Counted from the first letter of the stretch, positions 27,244 to 36,629 are shown. The stretch: 64,000 nucleotides of DNA from Bacillota bacterium (GCA_029974635.1 JARKQY010000011.1:62001-126000); one strand, 5' to 3'. Made by a program: numbers and translations. The notes: generated by a model from the sequence alone, not told the origin.

Positions 27244-27867
27244 TTATTGATGAATAAATACGTTAACTGCTTCCACGCAAGAGACATCTCCCACAAAAAT
27301 AATCGTGTCGTCCGCCTGAAGAACCGCATAGGGTCCAGGGGAAAGAATGAGTTTATCACCGCGCCGGATGGCAATAATCGTCGCCTCAGTTTGTTGCCAA
27401 AACTTGAGTTCCCCAAGAGTATGTCCAATCAAGGAAGATTTTTGCGGGATATCGACCTCATAATTAATGAAGGGATTCGTTTTCGAAAATCGCTCGTTAA
27501 TCCGCACGATGGATTTGGCGACATCGAGAATCTGACGGTTCAGGGTTTCCTGTTCGCCAATTAAATCGGTTAATTTCTTTTGCAGAGAACGAATATTATT
27601 TTGCGCCCCGAATCTTTCAACGTATTGTTTTGCCTTTTCAACCGATAAAATGACAGCGCCGCTGTTTTGCTTGATTTCCACAATCTTCATATCTTCCAGC
27701 AGCTTCATAGCCCTTCGAATTGTCTCCGGAGAAACGCCATATTCCGACGACATAACCGATCGGCCGTAAATCTTGTCACTCTCTTTCAACTCGCCACGGG
27801 TGATCCGCAATGCAATATCAAGGGCGATCTGAAAATAAATAGGGTGAATGATGTCACTGTTTTCCAA
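27244..27867 (-). CDS. busR: BusR-like GntR regulator with RCK_C (TrkA-C) domain
   Basis: This 207-residue protein starts with TTG after AAGGATG. An N-terminal GntR winged helix (residues about 10-75, with YGVSPETIRRAMKLLED), a coiled linker (about 75-125) and a C-terminal RCK_C/TrkA-C domain (about 130-207, IGHTLGELKFW to DDTIIFVGD) match BusR, the c-di-AMP-responsive repressor of glycine betaine import in streptococci and lactococci. The compatible-solute operon lies directly downstream on the same strand. The role is inferred from domains and context; c-di-AMP binding is not proven here. Confidence 0.85.
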   Translation of the reverse strand: MENSDIIHPIYFQIALDIALRITRGELKESDKIYGRSVMSSEYGVSPETIRRAMKLLEDMKIVEIKQNSGAVILSVEKAKQYVERFGAQNNIRSLQKKLTDLIGEQETLNRQILDVAKSIVRINERFSKTNPFINYEVDIPQKSSLIGHTLGELKFWQQTEATIIAIRRGDKLILSPGPYAVLQADDTIIFVGDVSCVEAVNVFIHQ

Positions 27868-28026
27868 AATACCACATCCTTGCTCTTTTTAAGCGTTAAA
27901 CTATCACGAGGCTGCTATAACTAATACCCATCTCTTGCTTGGTAAAGATTATCTTATTACAAACTCAAACAAAAGTAAATTAGCAAGTTCTAGCGAATAT
28001 CAAAATTCATTATCCGCCCGGCGCGA

Positions 28027-28329
28027 TTGGATGCAGTGAAGGCAGCTTTAAATTTTATCGGAATTACGGGGATGACCATCACCGAGGTCAAGGGTTGCGG
28101 ACATCAAAAAGGCCATGTGGAACACTATCGCGGTTCCGAATATGTGGTCAATCTACTGCCGAAGATTAAGGTCGAAACGGTGGTTAACGATGAGGAACTC
28201 GCTAAAGCGACGGAGGCTATTGTTGAAGTTGCTCGCACTGGCGAGATCGGCGACGGCAAAATCTTTATTTATGATATCGCCGACGTTGTTCAGGTCCGCA
28301 CCGGCGAAAAAGGTCCGAAAGTAATTTGA
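28027..28329 (+). CDS. PII signal protein (GlnB/GlnK family), start codon apparently lost
   Basis: The frame encodes a nearly complete PII protein: GITGMTITEVKGCGHQKGHVEHYRGSEYVV with the T-loop tyrosine, then EAIVEVARTGEIGDGKIFIYDI. Homology continues upstream in frame to about 27997 (KFIIRPARLDAVKAAL), where an ATG would be expected, but the codon there is ATA and a TAG stands two codons before it. No Shine-Dalgarno sequence precedes either that position or the TTG at 28027. The gene either uses a rare start, begins at TTG with a shortened first strand, or is dying. No amtB neighbour is present, and it is divergent from busR. Confidence 0.7.
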   Translation: MDAVKAALNFIGITGMTITEVKGCGHQKGHVEHYRGSEYVVNLLPKIKVETVVNDEELAKATEAIVEVARTGEIGDGKIFIYDIADVVQVRTGEKGPKVI

Positions 28330-28415
28330 GCCATGTTGATTTCGGCGCCGATCGGCCGGGGCGACTCAGCCGATTTTCAGGGAGTGTAAATGATCACAGG
28401 TGAAGTTCTGCCGGG

Positions 28416-28455
28416 ATAAGGAGAATCTCACTCAGAGTTTCTCCTTATTTTTCTC
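28416..28455 (+). terminator. Rho-independent terminator after the PII gene
   Basis: ATAAGGAGAA and TTTCTCCTTAT pair around a short inner CTC/GAG helix and are followed by TTTTTC. It lies about 90 bases after the PII stop. Confidence 0.75.
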
Positions 28456-28554
28456 CCGGGAAAACCGAACATGCTTCCGGGCAACCGGCCAGTTCGTCAT
28501 TACAGGCGCATCAATATCCTGAACCTTCCGGGTTCCTAATTCAAATCTATTTAT

Positions 28555-29217
28555 TCACAGCAGATCACGATTAATCGCATTTAAAATATCTATCGGCGAC
28601 ACTATTGATAATACCGGACCATAATCCTTAACATTTTCCATCGTGAAACCAAAACCAAAGGTTGATGCGATAAAGTCGATCCCGCTCCGGAGCGCTCCCT
28701 CGGCATCATAAGGGCTATCACCGATCATCACGATCCTGCTTCGATCAACGGCGCCTAGTTTAGCGATGCATTTTTCAATCACATCATGCTTGGTAAGTTT
28801 ACCGTAAGTATCGCCACCAACGGACACATCAAAATACTGGTCCAGTTGAAAATGATTGATGGTCAGTTCTACGGCTTGCTGATATTTCAATGAAGCGATG
28901 CCCAGCCTGGCGCCTTGATTTTTCAAATACCCCAGTAATGCGCGCATGCCGTCATAAAGCTCGGCTTCATACATACCCCGCCGTGAGAAATACTCCTTAT
29001 AAATCTCCACCCCCGTGTTAACTTGCTCTTGGGTTGCTTGCGGGTACATATTCAAGATCACCTGGGCCAAAGGCGGGCCAACATATTTCTTTGCTTGCTC
29101 TTTCGATACCTTCGCAAGTCCAAACCTCTCGCAAATTTGGTTTAATGCGTTGCCAATTCCGTCTGAGGTATCGAGCAGTGTTCCGTCAACATCAAATATA
29201 TAAGTATCATACTTCAT
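28555..29217 (-). CDS. HAD family phosphatase (phosphoglycolate phosphatase-like)
   Basis: This 220-residue haloacid dehalogenase-type hydrolase has motif I DVDGTLLDTSDG (nucleophile aspartate near residue 9), a helical cap, motif II region LGIASLK, and motif IV MIGDSPYDAEGA. The family removes phosphate from small sugar phosphates. Its start overlaps the aldolase stop by 11 bases, so it is the last gene of the PTS operon. Its likely job is dephosphorylation of an intermediate of that pathway, but the substrate cannot be named. Confidence 0.88.
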   Translation of the reverse strand: MKYDTYIFDVDGTLLDTSDGIGNALNQICERFGLAKVSKEQAKKYVGPPLAQVILNMYPQATQEQVNTGVEIYKEYFSRRGMYEAELYDGMRALLGYLKNQGARLGIASLKYQQAVELTINHFQLDQYFDVSVGGDTYGKLTKHDVIEKCIAKLGAVDRSRIVMIGDSPYDAEGALRSGIDFIASTFGFGFTMENVKDYGPVLSIVSPIDILNAINRDLL

Positions 29218-29839
29218 TGGCCGATAATTCCTTCATGATTGATACATACTCTTGGGCGCTTTTTTCAATCCGTGGCAAGGCAGATTCATCCGCCAGCTTT
29301 GGTATCAGATCGGAGCCAATGGCAAAGGAGAAACAGCCGGCTTTATAATAATCCCTGATATTTTCCTTGTTTATTCCGCCAACCCCGACGAACTCGGCGG
29401 CGGGAAACGGCCCTTTAAGATTTTTGATAAAACTGGGACTGACGTTTCCGGCGGGAAAAAGCTTGAGTTGAGTTAGCCCCTCATTCAACGCCTGCATGAT
29501 TTCCGACGGCGTAAAAACTCCCGGAAATACAGGGATTTTCTCCCCCATAATATATTTAATCAACTCTCTGTCCCAGCCGGGTGTAATAATATATTTGGCG
29601 CCGGCCGCCAAAGCCCTGTCGGCCTGATCGGGCCGGGTGACCGTTCCCGCTCCGAGGCCCAAGTCATCGCCAAATTGCCGGCTAAGCTCTTTGAGGCAGG
29701 CGATTGCCTCCTCTTGGTCGCTGAGGGAAACCTCCATGTATTTTAGGCCCGCTCTTAATAGGGTTGCGCCGACAGCGGCAATCTTGTCACTTTTAACACC
29801 GCGCGCAATGGCGATAATTTCTCCATTGGCCAGTTTCAT
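29207..29839 (-). CDS. KDPG/KHG-type aldolase (Eda family)
   Basis: This 210-residue TIM-barrel class I aldolase shows GAGTVTRPDQADRALAAGAKYIITPG, with the Schiff-base lysine in this region, and the ending motif VGVGGINKENIRDYYKAG. The family splits 2-keto-3-deoxy-6-phosphosugar acids into pyruvate and a C3 phosphate. GAGGTGATG precedes the ATG. It lies 11 bases after the lactonase-like gene and overlaps the HAD gene, which fits a route from a phosphorylated lactone to a sugar acid and then to cleavage. The true substrate is not established. Confidence 0.9.
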   Translation of the reverse strand: MKLANGEIIAIARGVKSDKIAAVGATLLRAGLKYMEVSLSDQEEAIACLKELSRQFGDDLGLGAGTVTRPDQADRALAAGAKYIITPGWDRELIKYIMGEKIPVFPGVFTPSEIMQALNEGLTQLKLFPAGNVSPSFIKNLKGPFPAAEFVGVGGINKENIRDYYKAGCFSFAIGSDLIPKLADESALPRIEKSAQEYVSIMKELSANEV

Positions 29840-29850
29840 TTAACATCACC

Positions 29851-30771
29851 TCATTCCGCGGCCAGGTATCTGGCGGGATTGACCTGAAAGAACTTATCCA
29901 CCAATTTCTGGGTAAAACCTTCCGCCAACAGTCGTGGCACAAATTTACCCAACAAGAAACCGAATCCGGGACCGCCGCCATATGCCGTAAGATATGATCT
30001 GCGGCCCATATCCCCCGATATCAGAATTCTATCCTCAAAACCGGCGTCGCACAATCTTTTTAACATCTCTATCCTGGCGCTATCGGGAGCGTATTTTACT
30101 TTCGACGGGCCGTCAAATTCAATATAAGCCCCAGCCTTGGCGAGCTGGCTAAGATAATAAAAATCCAAGTTTTGATCGAGATGGCTGAGGGCGACATGAT
30201 TGGGGTCCACCCCTGCCTTCTCCAGTGACCGTACCTGCTCGATTCCCATTGTTCCTAAAGTGGTATGGGTAATGACGGGCGTGCCTGTTTTTTGATGGGC
30301 GATTCCGGCGGCTTCCATAATCTGATATTCAATGGGGAGGATATAATTATAGCACGTGCCGATCTTAATCAGGGCCGCTTTGGCGTCCGTGCCGTCCATG
30401 CCGTCTTCAATATCCTTGATCATCATTTCGGCAAATTGGCTTACCGTTCCGCCGGCGACCCAACTCTCGTAGTCTCCACGGTTAAACCCTGTCAGGGCCA
30501 GGATATTCACCGGTACTCGCTTGGCCACTTCCCGCATCGCGGCCGCGTCGCGGCCATAATCGATGGCGGTGCAATCAACCAGGGTATTGCCGCCGCATGA
30601 ATGGAAAAGCATCAGTTCTTCCACGATCTTGTCACTATCGTCCAACTTGTAATCGGGATCGATCCTCATTCGGGATTCTGGAGGATTCGTAAGCACATGC
30701 TCGTGAATATAGATGGCGCCAAGTTGATCGACATCGATTGGCCCCGTGAGGGTCGGAATTTTTCTAGACAA
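29851..30771 (-). CDS. Phosphotriesterase-family hydrolase, probable sugar-lactone (phosphate) lactonase
   Basis: This 306-residue amidohydrolase of the PTE/PHP type has the metal motif HEH near residue 28-30, a lysine in ALIKIGTCYN that would be carboxylated, histidines in ITHTT and ALSHLDQ, and the catalytic aspartate in LISGDMGRRS. It starts with TTG nine bases after GGAG. Several PTE-family enzymes in PTS operons of Firmicutes and mycoplasmas hydrolyse phosphorylated sugar lactones. Its place between an ascorbate-type PTS and an aldolase makes lactonase the most likely role. True organophosphate activity is unlikely to be its function. Confidence 0.85.
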   Translation of the reverse strand: MSRKIPTLTGPIDVDQLGAIYIHEHVLTNPPESRMRIDPDYKLDDSDKIVEELMLFHSCGGNTLVDCTAIDYGRDAAAMREVAKRVPVNILALTGFNRGDYESWVAGGTVSQFAEMMIKDIEDGMDGTDAKAALIKIGTCYNYILPIEYQIMEAAGIAHQKTGTPVITHTTLGTMGIEQVRSLEKAGVDPNHVALSHLDQNLDFYYLSQLAKAGAYIEFDGPSKVKYAPDSARIEMLKRLCDAGFEDRILISGDMGRRSYLTAYGGGPGFGFLLGKFVPRLLAEGFTQKLVDKFFQVNPARYLAAE

Positions 30772-30784
30772 ATCAGCTCACTCC

Positions 30785-30902
30785 TTTAAACCGCGTACTA
30801 TAGTGCAGAAAAATTGGCCGGATCGGTTTTTCGACAGAATCCGACAAGTTCGCATCACAAGCAATTTTGAAAAGTTACTTGCCGGATTTATGTTAAAAAT
30901 AT
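30785..30902 (+). repeat. Intergenic repeat family B, copy 1
   Basis: It begins TTTAAACCGCG and ends TTGCCGGATTTATGTTAAAAA, with a longer interior than the other copies at 41559 and 57766. It lies just upstream of the lactonase-like gene. Confidence 0.55.
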
Positions 30903-30910
30903 CGGAAAAT

Positions 30911-30950
30911 GGGGGCTGACCTTGAAAGGATCACTTCCCAGTCAGCCCCA
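30911..30950 (-). terminator. Hairpin after the PTS IIC gene
   Basis: GGGGCTGAC and GTCAGCCCC form a strong stem with a 21-base loop, 30 bases past the IIC stop. On the minus strand it is followed by ATTTTCC. It may be a partial terminator separating transport from catabolic genes. Confidence 0.55.
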
Positions 30951-30980
30951 TCCAAACAGCCCATGGCTGAATGTATAATT

Positions 30981-32267
30981 CTATAAGCCGAACATCGAGC
31001 CAATCAACTTGAATAACCCGAACAACGGAGCTAATAGAACCATATCCGGACCGGAGAACATTAAACCGCTTCCGGCGAGTTCAGGCTGGAATTGGACCAG
31101 CAGAATCGAACCCAACTGAACGATGAGTCCCATAATGGCGCCGCCGATAACAGCGCCCTTCCAACCGCCCTTTTTGTCACCGAACACACCGGCGATAGCT
31201 CCGTCAAAGAAGAAGAAGATCGGACCGGGGATAATAATGATGGGAGCTTTGATTAAAATCAGCACCAGGGTGATGAGCACCGAGACCACAAAATCGGCGA
31301 TAAAACCAATCATTGCGGCAACCGGAGCAAAGGGATAGAACACCGGATCATCCAGAGCGGGAACCGCTCCAGGAAGGATCTTTTGGGAAATTCCCTTGAA
31401 AGCGGGAAGCATCGCGGCGAGGAACATACGGACTCCAAAGAGTACGATGGCGATACCGGCCGCAAACGAAAATCCGGAGAGAATAAGCCAGATAATCCAG
31501 TTTTTGCCTCCCGAAAGCGTTTCAATCGTGGCCTGTCCGATGGCCAATCCCATCACAATATAGATAATCGGCATCAGGAAGGCCAACAACACGGTATAAT
31601 CGCTAAATATGGAGAGGAAACCCGGCAGTTCAAGTTCATCACATTTTTTCGTCTTTTTAATCTTGCTGCCGATCCAAGCGGGAATAATGACTCCCAAAGT
31701 GTTAAGGTGGCCTAAGGTGTATTCGTCGCCGGTCATATCCTTGGTAAACGGCCTGGCCATGGCAGGCAGCACCGTCCAAAGGATGCCGGTGAAAACTGCG
31801 GCTACGGCAATCAAGGCGGTCCCTTCAAGCTTTAAAGTGTATTGAATCGCCATTACAAACCATGCGGACTGGAACAGCATGATGTGACCGGTAAGAAACA
31901 CATTCTTAAAGCCTTTCCAGGGCAGGATTCGCACCAGAATAATGTGTACGATGAATGCCAGCACGAAGGTTAGCGAGACCTGCTGGGCCAAGGTTTTCAT
32001 AACTATCCCGAAGGGGCCGAAACAATCCGGCATAATGGCTTGAACGCCGAAAACCTTGTTAAGAGTGCTTGTTAATGGTATTAGCGCTCCCAAAAAGACA
32101 CCGATACCGGCATTAAGGATAATGATGCCGATAATCGTCTTGATGGTTCCCTCTAATACATCAACAAATTTGCGGCGCTGAAGCAGCAAACCGATTAATG
32201 CGATGAGTCCGAGGAACACCGAAGCTTCTACGAAAACTTGGTTGATTAAAAAATCAACAATCTTCAC
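30981..32267 (-). CDS. PTS system IIC component, ascorbate family (UlaA/SgaT-like)
   Basis: This integral membrane permease of about 428 residues has ten or more hydrophobic segments and the family stretches GTIKTIIGIIILNAG and LGHLNTLGVIIPAWIGSKI. The GTG at 32265-32267 is preferred to the GTG nine bases earlier because GGGGG then has proper spacing. It forms the transport channel that phosphorylates its substrate through the partner IIB. UlaA relatives carry L-ascorbate and probably other lactones or sugar acids. Confidence 0.92.
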   Translation of the reverse strand: MKIVDFLINQVFVEASVFLGLIALIGLLLQRRKFVDVLEGTIKTIIGIIILNAGIGVFLGALIPLTSTLNKVFGVQAIMPDCFGPFGIVMKTLAQQVSLTFVLAFIVHIILVRILPWKGFKNVFLTGHIMLFQSAWFVMAIQYTLKLEGTALIAVAAVFTGILWTVLPAMARPFTKDMTGDEYTLGHLNTLGVIIPAWIGSKIKKTKKCDELELPGFLSIFSDYTVLLAFLMPIIYIVMGLAIGQATIETLSGGKNWIIWLILSGFSFAAGIAIVLFGVRMFLAAMLPAFKGISQKILPGAVPALDDPVFYPFAPVAAMIGFIADFVVSVLITLVLILIKAPIIIIPGPIFFFFDGAIAGVFGDKKGGWKGAVIGGAIMGLIVQLGSILLVQFQPELAGSGLMFSGPDMVLLAPLFGLFKLIGSMFGL

Positions 32268-32348
32268 GAACTGCACCCCCTTAAATTTTTGTATGTCTTA
32301 GAAAACCCCGTGAGTAGCATTGTGATAAACCCCATTGAAATGATGCGA

Positions 32349-32645
32349 TTACCCTTCCTTCCGGCTCAGTTCGGCCATGATCGCCAGTAATTTTTCCTTC
32401 ATCTCCTCCTTATTTACAAAATTTGTAACCACCACAACGGGAACGCCTACTCCTTGGAGACGGGCGGCGAATTCCTTGGTAGTAACAAAAAAATCACATT
32501 TGAACCCTTTTGCCGAACCGCCGTCGGCAGTTTCGATGCTAGCCGAGTATCCCGCCTGGTTAACAATTTCTTCAATGGCCATTTTCGCCAACAAGCTGCT
32601 TCCGAGTCCACAACCGCAAACAGTAACGATTTTAAACCTCTTCAT
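32349..32645 (-). CDS. PTS system IIB component, ascorbate/lactose-type fold (UlaB-like)
   Basis: This 98-residue protein begins KIVTVCGCGLGSSLLAKM; the first cysteine of the C-G-C-G-L-G-S loop is the phosphorylated residue. Length and motif match UlaB. GGGGGGATAG precedes the ATG. It passes phosphate from the IIA domain, here fused to the regulator encoded upstream, to the substrate bound by IIC encoded downstream. Confidence 0.92.
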   Translation of the reverse strand: MKRFKIVTVCGCGLGSSLLAKMAIEEIVNQAGYSASIETADGGSAKGFKCDFFVTTKEFAARLQGVGVPVVVVTNFVNKEEMKEKLLAIMAELSRKEG

Positions 32646-32687
32646 GACTATCCCCCCAATTCTCTCATCTTCTCTCCAGCCAACCGA

Positions 32688-34820
32688 CTAACGAAACAAA
32701 GCCAATATTTCACCGGGTTGCTTTGCATTTCTGATGATGCTCCGCTTGCGCTCATCGCCTAAAATTTCAATTAATTCAGCCAGCGCATCCAAATGCGATG
32801 AATTATCAATGGCGGCTAAGCCAATCACCAGGTCCACCGGATCATTGTCCTCGCTTCCGAATTCCACCGGAGTAACAAGGGTTACCAGACTCATACCCAT
32901 CTTTTTTACCCCATCCTCCGGCCTCGCATGCGGTATTGCAATTCCGGGAGCAATGACAACATACGGCCCATAGGCGCCCACAAATCCGACCATTGCATCC
33001 ACAAACCTCGGCTCAACCAAGCCTGCTTTCACCATCAAGTCCCCACTGAGCCTGACCGACTCGTCCCAGGTCTTTACCGAAGCTCCAAGACTGATGGTGT
33101 CTTCCGTAAGAATATCTTTTAACATGATCCCACACCTTTGATGATAATATCGATTGTCAATCGGACCAATCTCCTCGGCCAGCTGGGCAATGAGTTCATC
33201 ATATACCGGCTTGGGGCATACCCTGCCGGCAATAGAAAGCATCGTTGCCAGCACGTCCTTGTGATGGCTTCCGGAACTCGGGCTTTTTGGAGAAATTTTG
33301 GACATGAAACCTTTAAGAACGTTGATATCTTCCTCGGTAAGCATCTGATTTACCACAATCGTTTTGTTCTCATAACAATATAAAGGTACGGTTGTAATAA
33401 TAAAGTCTGCCTTCTCAAACAGCACTTTAGCCGTTATCTGACGTCTCGCCAATACCGCCATAATTTCTATCTCCGGAAACGCCCCCACCAGCTTGGCGGT
33501 TAAAAAACTTGCGGTGGCCAATCCTTCGTCGGTCACAACCAATATCCGGTATCGCCGCCGGTTTTCAGTAATGTTGTAATACTCCCCGCAAAACACAGCC
33601 GCTATCCCTGCAACTTCATCATCCGGAACCCTGGCGCCGGCTAACGTTTCAAATTGCTCCAAACTTTCCCGAACGGCCCGAACAATCTTTTTATGTCTGA
33701 AACCGATTTGGTTGTATACTGCGCTATCGCATGGCGCCATAAACCTTATTCTATAGTAAACGTGACTTAAATGTTCGCTTAATACACTGGGGAGCGTGTC
33801 GCTAAAAGTAAAGTTAAGGCCCAGCCTCTTTCCGGTCTTTTTAATAATTTGGGCGGCAATGACCTGCATCTTGATTTGGTTTTCTTTTTTATAATAGCTG
33901 ATGTTCAAGGTGTCGGCGCAAAGCACCGCCAATACGATTAGGGTGACCTCCTCTCTGGATAAGGTAAACCCGCACTTTGATCCGTGGTAACTTAACGAAT
34001 TACTTACAATGGCATAATCCCTTGAGTTCTCGATTTCCAGCAGTTGTTCCGGCGAAAAACCGATGCTGTCACAAGTCTTTTTCCGTTTAAAGCATACGGC
34101 GACAGTGTAGGCGATTTTGGCGAAACTTCGATCGCTCCAAAGCACCTCCAGTTTCTTTTCCATCCGTTTGGTAACTTTATAGATCAACTCCAAATCGATC
34201 TCTTTAAAAAACTCAAAACAACCAACTTTCGCCAGGCCGCGAACTTTAGACAGACCACGGATCCCGTCATTTTGAGCGTCATCCATGCAACCGGCAAACT
34301 CATCCGCCGGAAGCATTTCCAGCATTAACGCAATAACCTTTTCTCTTAACTTCCGCTCAGGCGACACTAATTGAAACCCATATCTGGGCTTTGACTTTAG
34401 CGTGATACCCGATTGCGCGAAGTCCCGGTCAACCGCTTTCATATCATTCACGATGGTGGAACGGCTGACTCCAAGCATTTTACACATTCGCTCCATGGTT
34501 ACATAGCTCTCGGCGAAAAGGAGTTCCAATTGGATTTGCCGGACCCTCCCCCTCTGAGTGGGAAAATAGCTGACGGCAGAGATTGATTTTACCAATTCCC
34601 AAAACTGGTTTATCAGACGCTCATCATGGGGCAAACGGATGCCCCCGCGGCTCCGGATCAGTGGCGGCAATGTATGGGCCGTCAGAAAATCATCGATTTT
34701 ATCAAGATCGTAACGGACGGTTCGCGGCGACACACCCAACTGGGTGCCCAATTCCGATATGGTGATTTCGCCGTTGGATGAAATTAAAATGGATAATATT
34801 GTAAGGCAGCGTTCATCCAT
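32688..34820 (-). CDS. BglG/MtlR-type PRD transcription regulator with fused PTS IIA domain (UlaC-like)
   Basis: The product has about 710 residues. The ATG at 34818-34820 follows GGGAAGGGATGGGA; a TTG overlapping the EI stop is also possible. Order: two N-terminal helix-turn-helix regions (about 5-60 and 85-140), two PRD domains (about 200-420, with LSYHGSKCGFTLSREEV), a IIB-like segment (about 425-510, VVTDEGLATASFL) and a C-terminal Fru/UlaC-type IIA domain with phosphorylatable His in GIAIPHARPEDG. The IIA part is UlaC-like in sequence and may serve as the only IIA of this operon as well as a phosphorylation-dependent sensor. Confidence 0.9.
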   Translation of the reverse strand: MDERCLTILSILISSNGEITISELGTQLGVSPRTVRYDLDKIDDFLTAHTLPPLIRSRGGIRLPHDERLINQFWELVKSISAVSYFPTQRGRVRQIQLELLFAESYVTMERMCKMLGVSRSTIVNDMKAVDRDFAQSGITLKSKPRYGFQLVSPERKLREKVIALMLEMLPADEFAGCMDDAQNDGIRGLSKVRGLAKVGCFEFFKEIDLELIYKVTKRMEKKLEVLWSDRSFAKIAYTVAVCFKRKKTCDSIGFSPEQLLEIENSRDYAIVSNSLSYHGSKCGFTLSREEVTLIVLAVLCADTLNISYYKKENQIKMQVIAAQIIKKTGKRLGLNFTFSDTLPSVLSEHLSHVYYRIRFMAPCDSAVYNQIGFRHKKIVRAVRESLEQFETLAGARVPDDEVAGIAAVFCGEYYNITENRRRYRILVVTDEGLATASFLTAKLVGAFPEIEIMAVLARRQITAKVLFEKADFIITTVPLYCYENKTIVVNQMLTEEDINVLKGFMSKISPKSPSSGSHHKDVLATMLSIAGRVCPKPVYDELIAQLAEEIGPIDNRYYHQRCGIMLKDILTEDTISLGASVKTWDESVRLSGDLMVKAGLVEPRFVDAMVGFVGAYGPYVVIAPGIAIPHARPEDGVKKMGMSLVTLVTPVEFGSEDNDPVDLVIGLAAIDNSSHLDALAELIEILGDERKRSIIRNAKQPGEILALFR

Positions 34821-34852
34821 TCCCATCCCTTCCCATCCCTTCCCGATCCCCC

Positions 34853-36589
34853 TCAATTTCCATATTCATCATAGAGTTTTCCAAAATATTTTTTGATGAT
34901 TCCGACTACCTCTTTGCCGCTGCCGCACTGCAACGCTTCACGCCCCAGCTTCTCGGCGGCCGCCATATCAATTTCAGAAATGATCTTGCGAGTCTGGAGC
35001 AATGCAGCCGGATTTACACTGAATTCTTTCAGGCCAAGGCCCAGCAATAAAGGTATTGCCAAAGGATCCCCCGCCATTGCCCCGCACAACCCGCATAGCT
35101 TTCCGGCATTATTCGCCGCCGACACCGCCATGCGGATTAATCGGATAACGGCCGGCGCAAAATGGCTATAGATATTGGCCACTTTTGGATTTTGCCTATC
35201 CGCCGCCAGCGTATATTGCGTCAGATCATTGCTTCCGATACTGAAGAAATCCACCTGCTTGATAAGCTCCTCCGCCATGATCGCCGCTGACGGAATCTCG
35301 ATCATGATACCCAGCTTGATATGATCATTAAATTTCTTTTGATCGTTTCGTAAGCTCTCCTTAGCCTGCTCAAGCATGTCTTTCGCTTTCAGTACCTCAT
35401 CTATTCCCGAAACCATCGGTAGCATAACCGATACATTACCGTCCGCCGAAGCCCGAAGACAGGCCCTGAGCTGCGTCATGAAGAGATCCACCCGCTCAAG
35501 GGAGATTCTGATGGCCCGATATCCCAAAAAAGGATTCTCCTCAGCCTCAAGGCTGAGACAGTCAGCCTTTTTATCGCCCCCAATATCCATTGTCCGGATA
35601 ATTACGGGTAATCCCGCCAATTTCAGCGCCACGGACGAATAAGCTTCATATTGCTCATCTTCGCCGGGAAGAGCCTTCCGATCCATATAGAGAAACTCGG
35701 TCCGAAACAAGCCGACTCCTTCGGCTCCAACCGAGAGCAGCTTATCAATTGCTTTTGAGTCCATAATATTTGCCAACAGGGCGATCTTCCCGCCATCTTT
35801 TGTTTCAGTAATTTTATGGGCATATTCTTTTAACTGGGCCTGTCGTGATTGATAGCGCATAATTTCTGGTTGAATCTCCTTGAGTCTGGCCTCATCAAAA
35901 CCGGTTTCTACTTCGCCGGAGACCCCGTTTATGAAAACAAGATCGCCATCCGTTATCACTGCAAGGGACTCTCCGCAACCCACCACTGCCGGAATCTGCA
36001 TGTTTGCAGCCAATATTGCGGTGTGGGATGTTTTCCCCCCGGCCATGGTGGCAATGCCCTTCACCTTGGCCGCATCCATCGTAGACATTACCGATGGAGG
36101 AATGTCCTGCGCCACGACAATAACCTCACTGTCTAAAACCGCTAAATCATGATACGGTTCTCCGCGCAACTCACAGATGATACGCTGGCATAAGTCCTTG
36201 ACATCGAAAGCCCGCTCCTTAAAAAACGGATCTTCCAATGATTCAAAAAAAGTGCATCTTGAATCAGACTCGCGCTGCACGGCCGCCTGCGCGGAATAAC
36301 CCCGTCCAATATTCTCCTTGACCCCATCGACAAACTGTTGGTCCAAAAGCATCGTATGCTGTACCGAAAGCACTTCCGCTTGACTTTTTTTATTCGAGTT
36401 CTCCAAATAAGCGCATTTTTCAGTATAAATCGCATCCAAGCGGCGGTGGACCATTTGAAAATTATCAAGCTCCGCTCCGATCATCTCAGGCGCCACTGTT
36501 AAATTAGGGTCAGCGGGTCGCGGCAACAAAAAAACCAAGGCCGGAGCTACCGACATCCCTTGTGAAGCCACTATCGCCTTAAGCTTCAT
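34853..36589 (-). CDS. ptsI: PTS enzyme I (phosphoenolpyruvate-protein phosphotransferase)
   Basis: This protein of about 578 residues has the family's normal length. The active-site His lies in GGKTSHTAILA (about residue 189). The PEP-binding barrel shows LFRTEFLYMDR and the catalytic GSNDLTQYTLAADRQNP. The ATG at 36587-36589 is preferred over GTG nine bases upstream for ribosome spacing. EI takes phosphate from PEP and passes it to HPr, encoded 40 bases upstream. Its presence within a sugar-specific operon is unusual. Confidence 0.94.
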   Translation of the reverse strand: MKLKAIVASQGMSVAPALVFLLPRPADPNLTVAPEMIGAELDNFQMVHRRLDAIYTEKCAYLENSNKKSQAEVLSVQHTMLLDQQFVDGVKENIGRGYSAQAAVQRESDSRCTFFESLEDPFFKERAFDVKDLCQRIICELRGEPYHDLAVLDSEVIVVAQDIPPSVMSTMDAAKVKGIATMAGGKTSHTAILAANMQIPAVVGCGESLAVITDGDLVFINGVSGEVETGFDEARLKEIQPEIMRYQSRQAQLKEYAHKITETKDGGKIALLANIMDSKAIDKLLSVGAEGVGLFRTEFLYMDRKALPGEDEQYEAYSSVALKLAGLPVIIRTMDIGGDKKADCLSLEAEENPFLGYRAIRISLERVDLFMTQLRACLRASADGNVSVMLPMVSGIDEVLKAKDMLEQAKESLRNDQKKFNDHIKLGIMIEIPSAAIMAEELIKQVDFFSIGSNDLTQYTLAADRQNPKVANIYSHFAPAVIRLIRMAVSAANNAGKLCGLCGAMAGDPLAIPLLLGLGLKEFSVNPAALLQTRKIISEIDMAAAEKLGREALQCGSGKEVVGIIKKYFGKLYDEYGN

Positions 36590-36629
36590 TTCATTCACCC
36601 CGCTGACTAGCCAAATGATGTTTGGCTTT

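Noticed and set aside
29851-30771. Interpretation of the PTE-family protein as an organophosphate-degrading enzyme
   Set aside because: The operon is a sugar PTS with an aldolase and a phosphatase; related enzymes in such settings act on sugar lactones.
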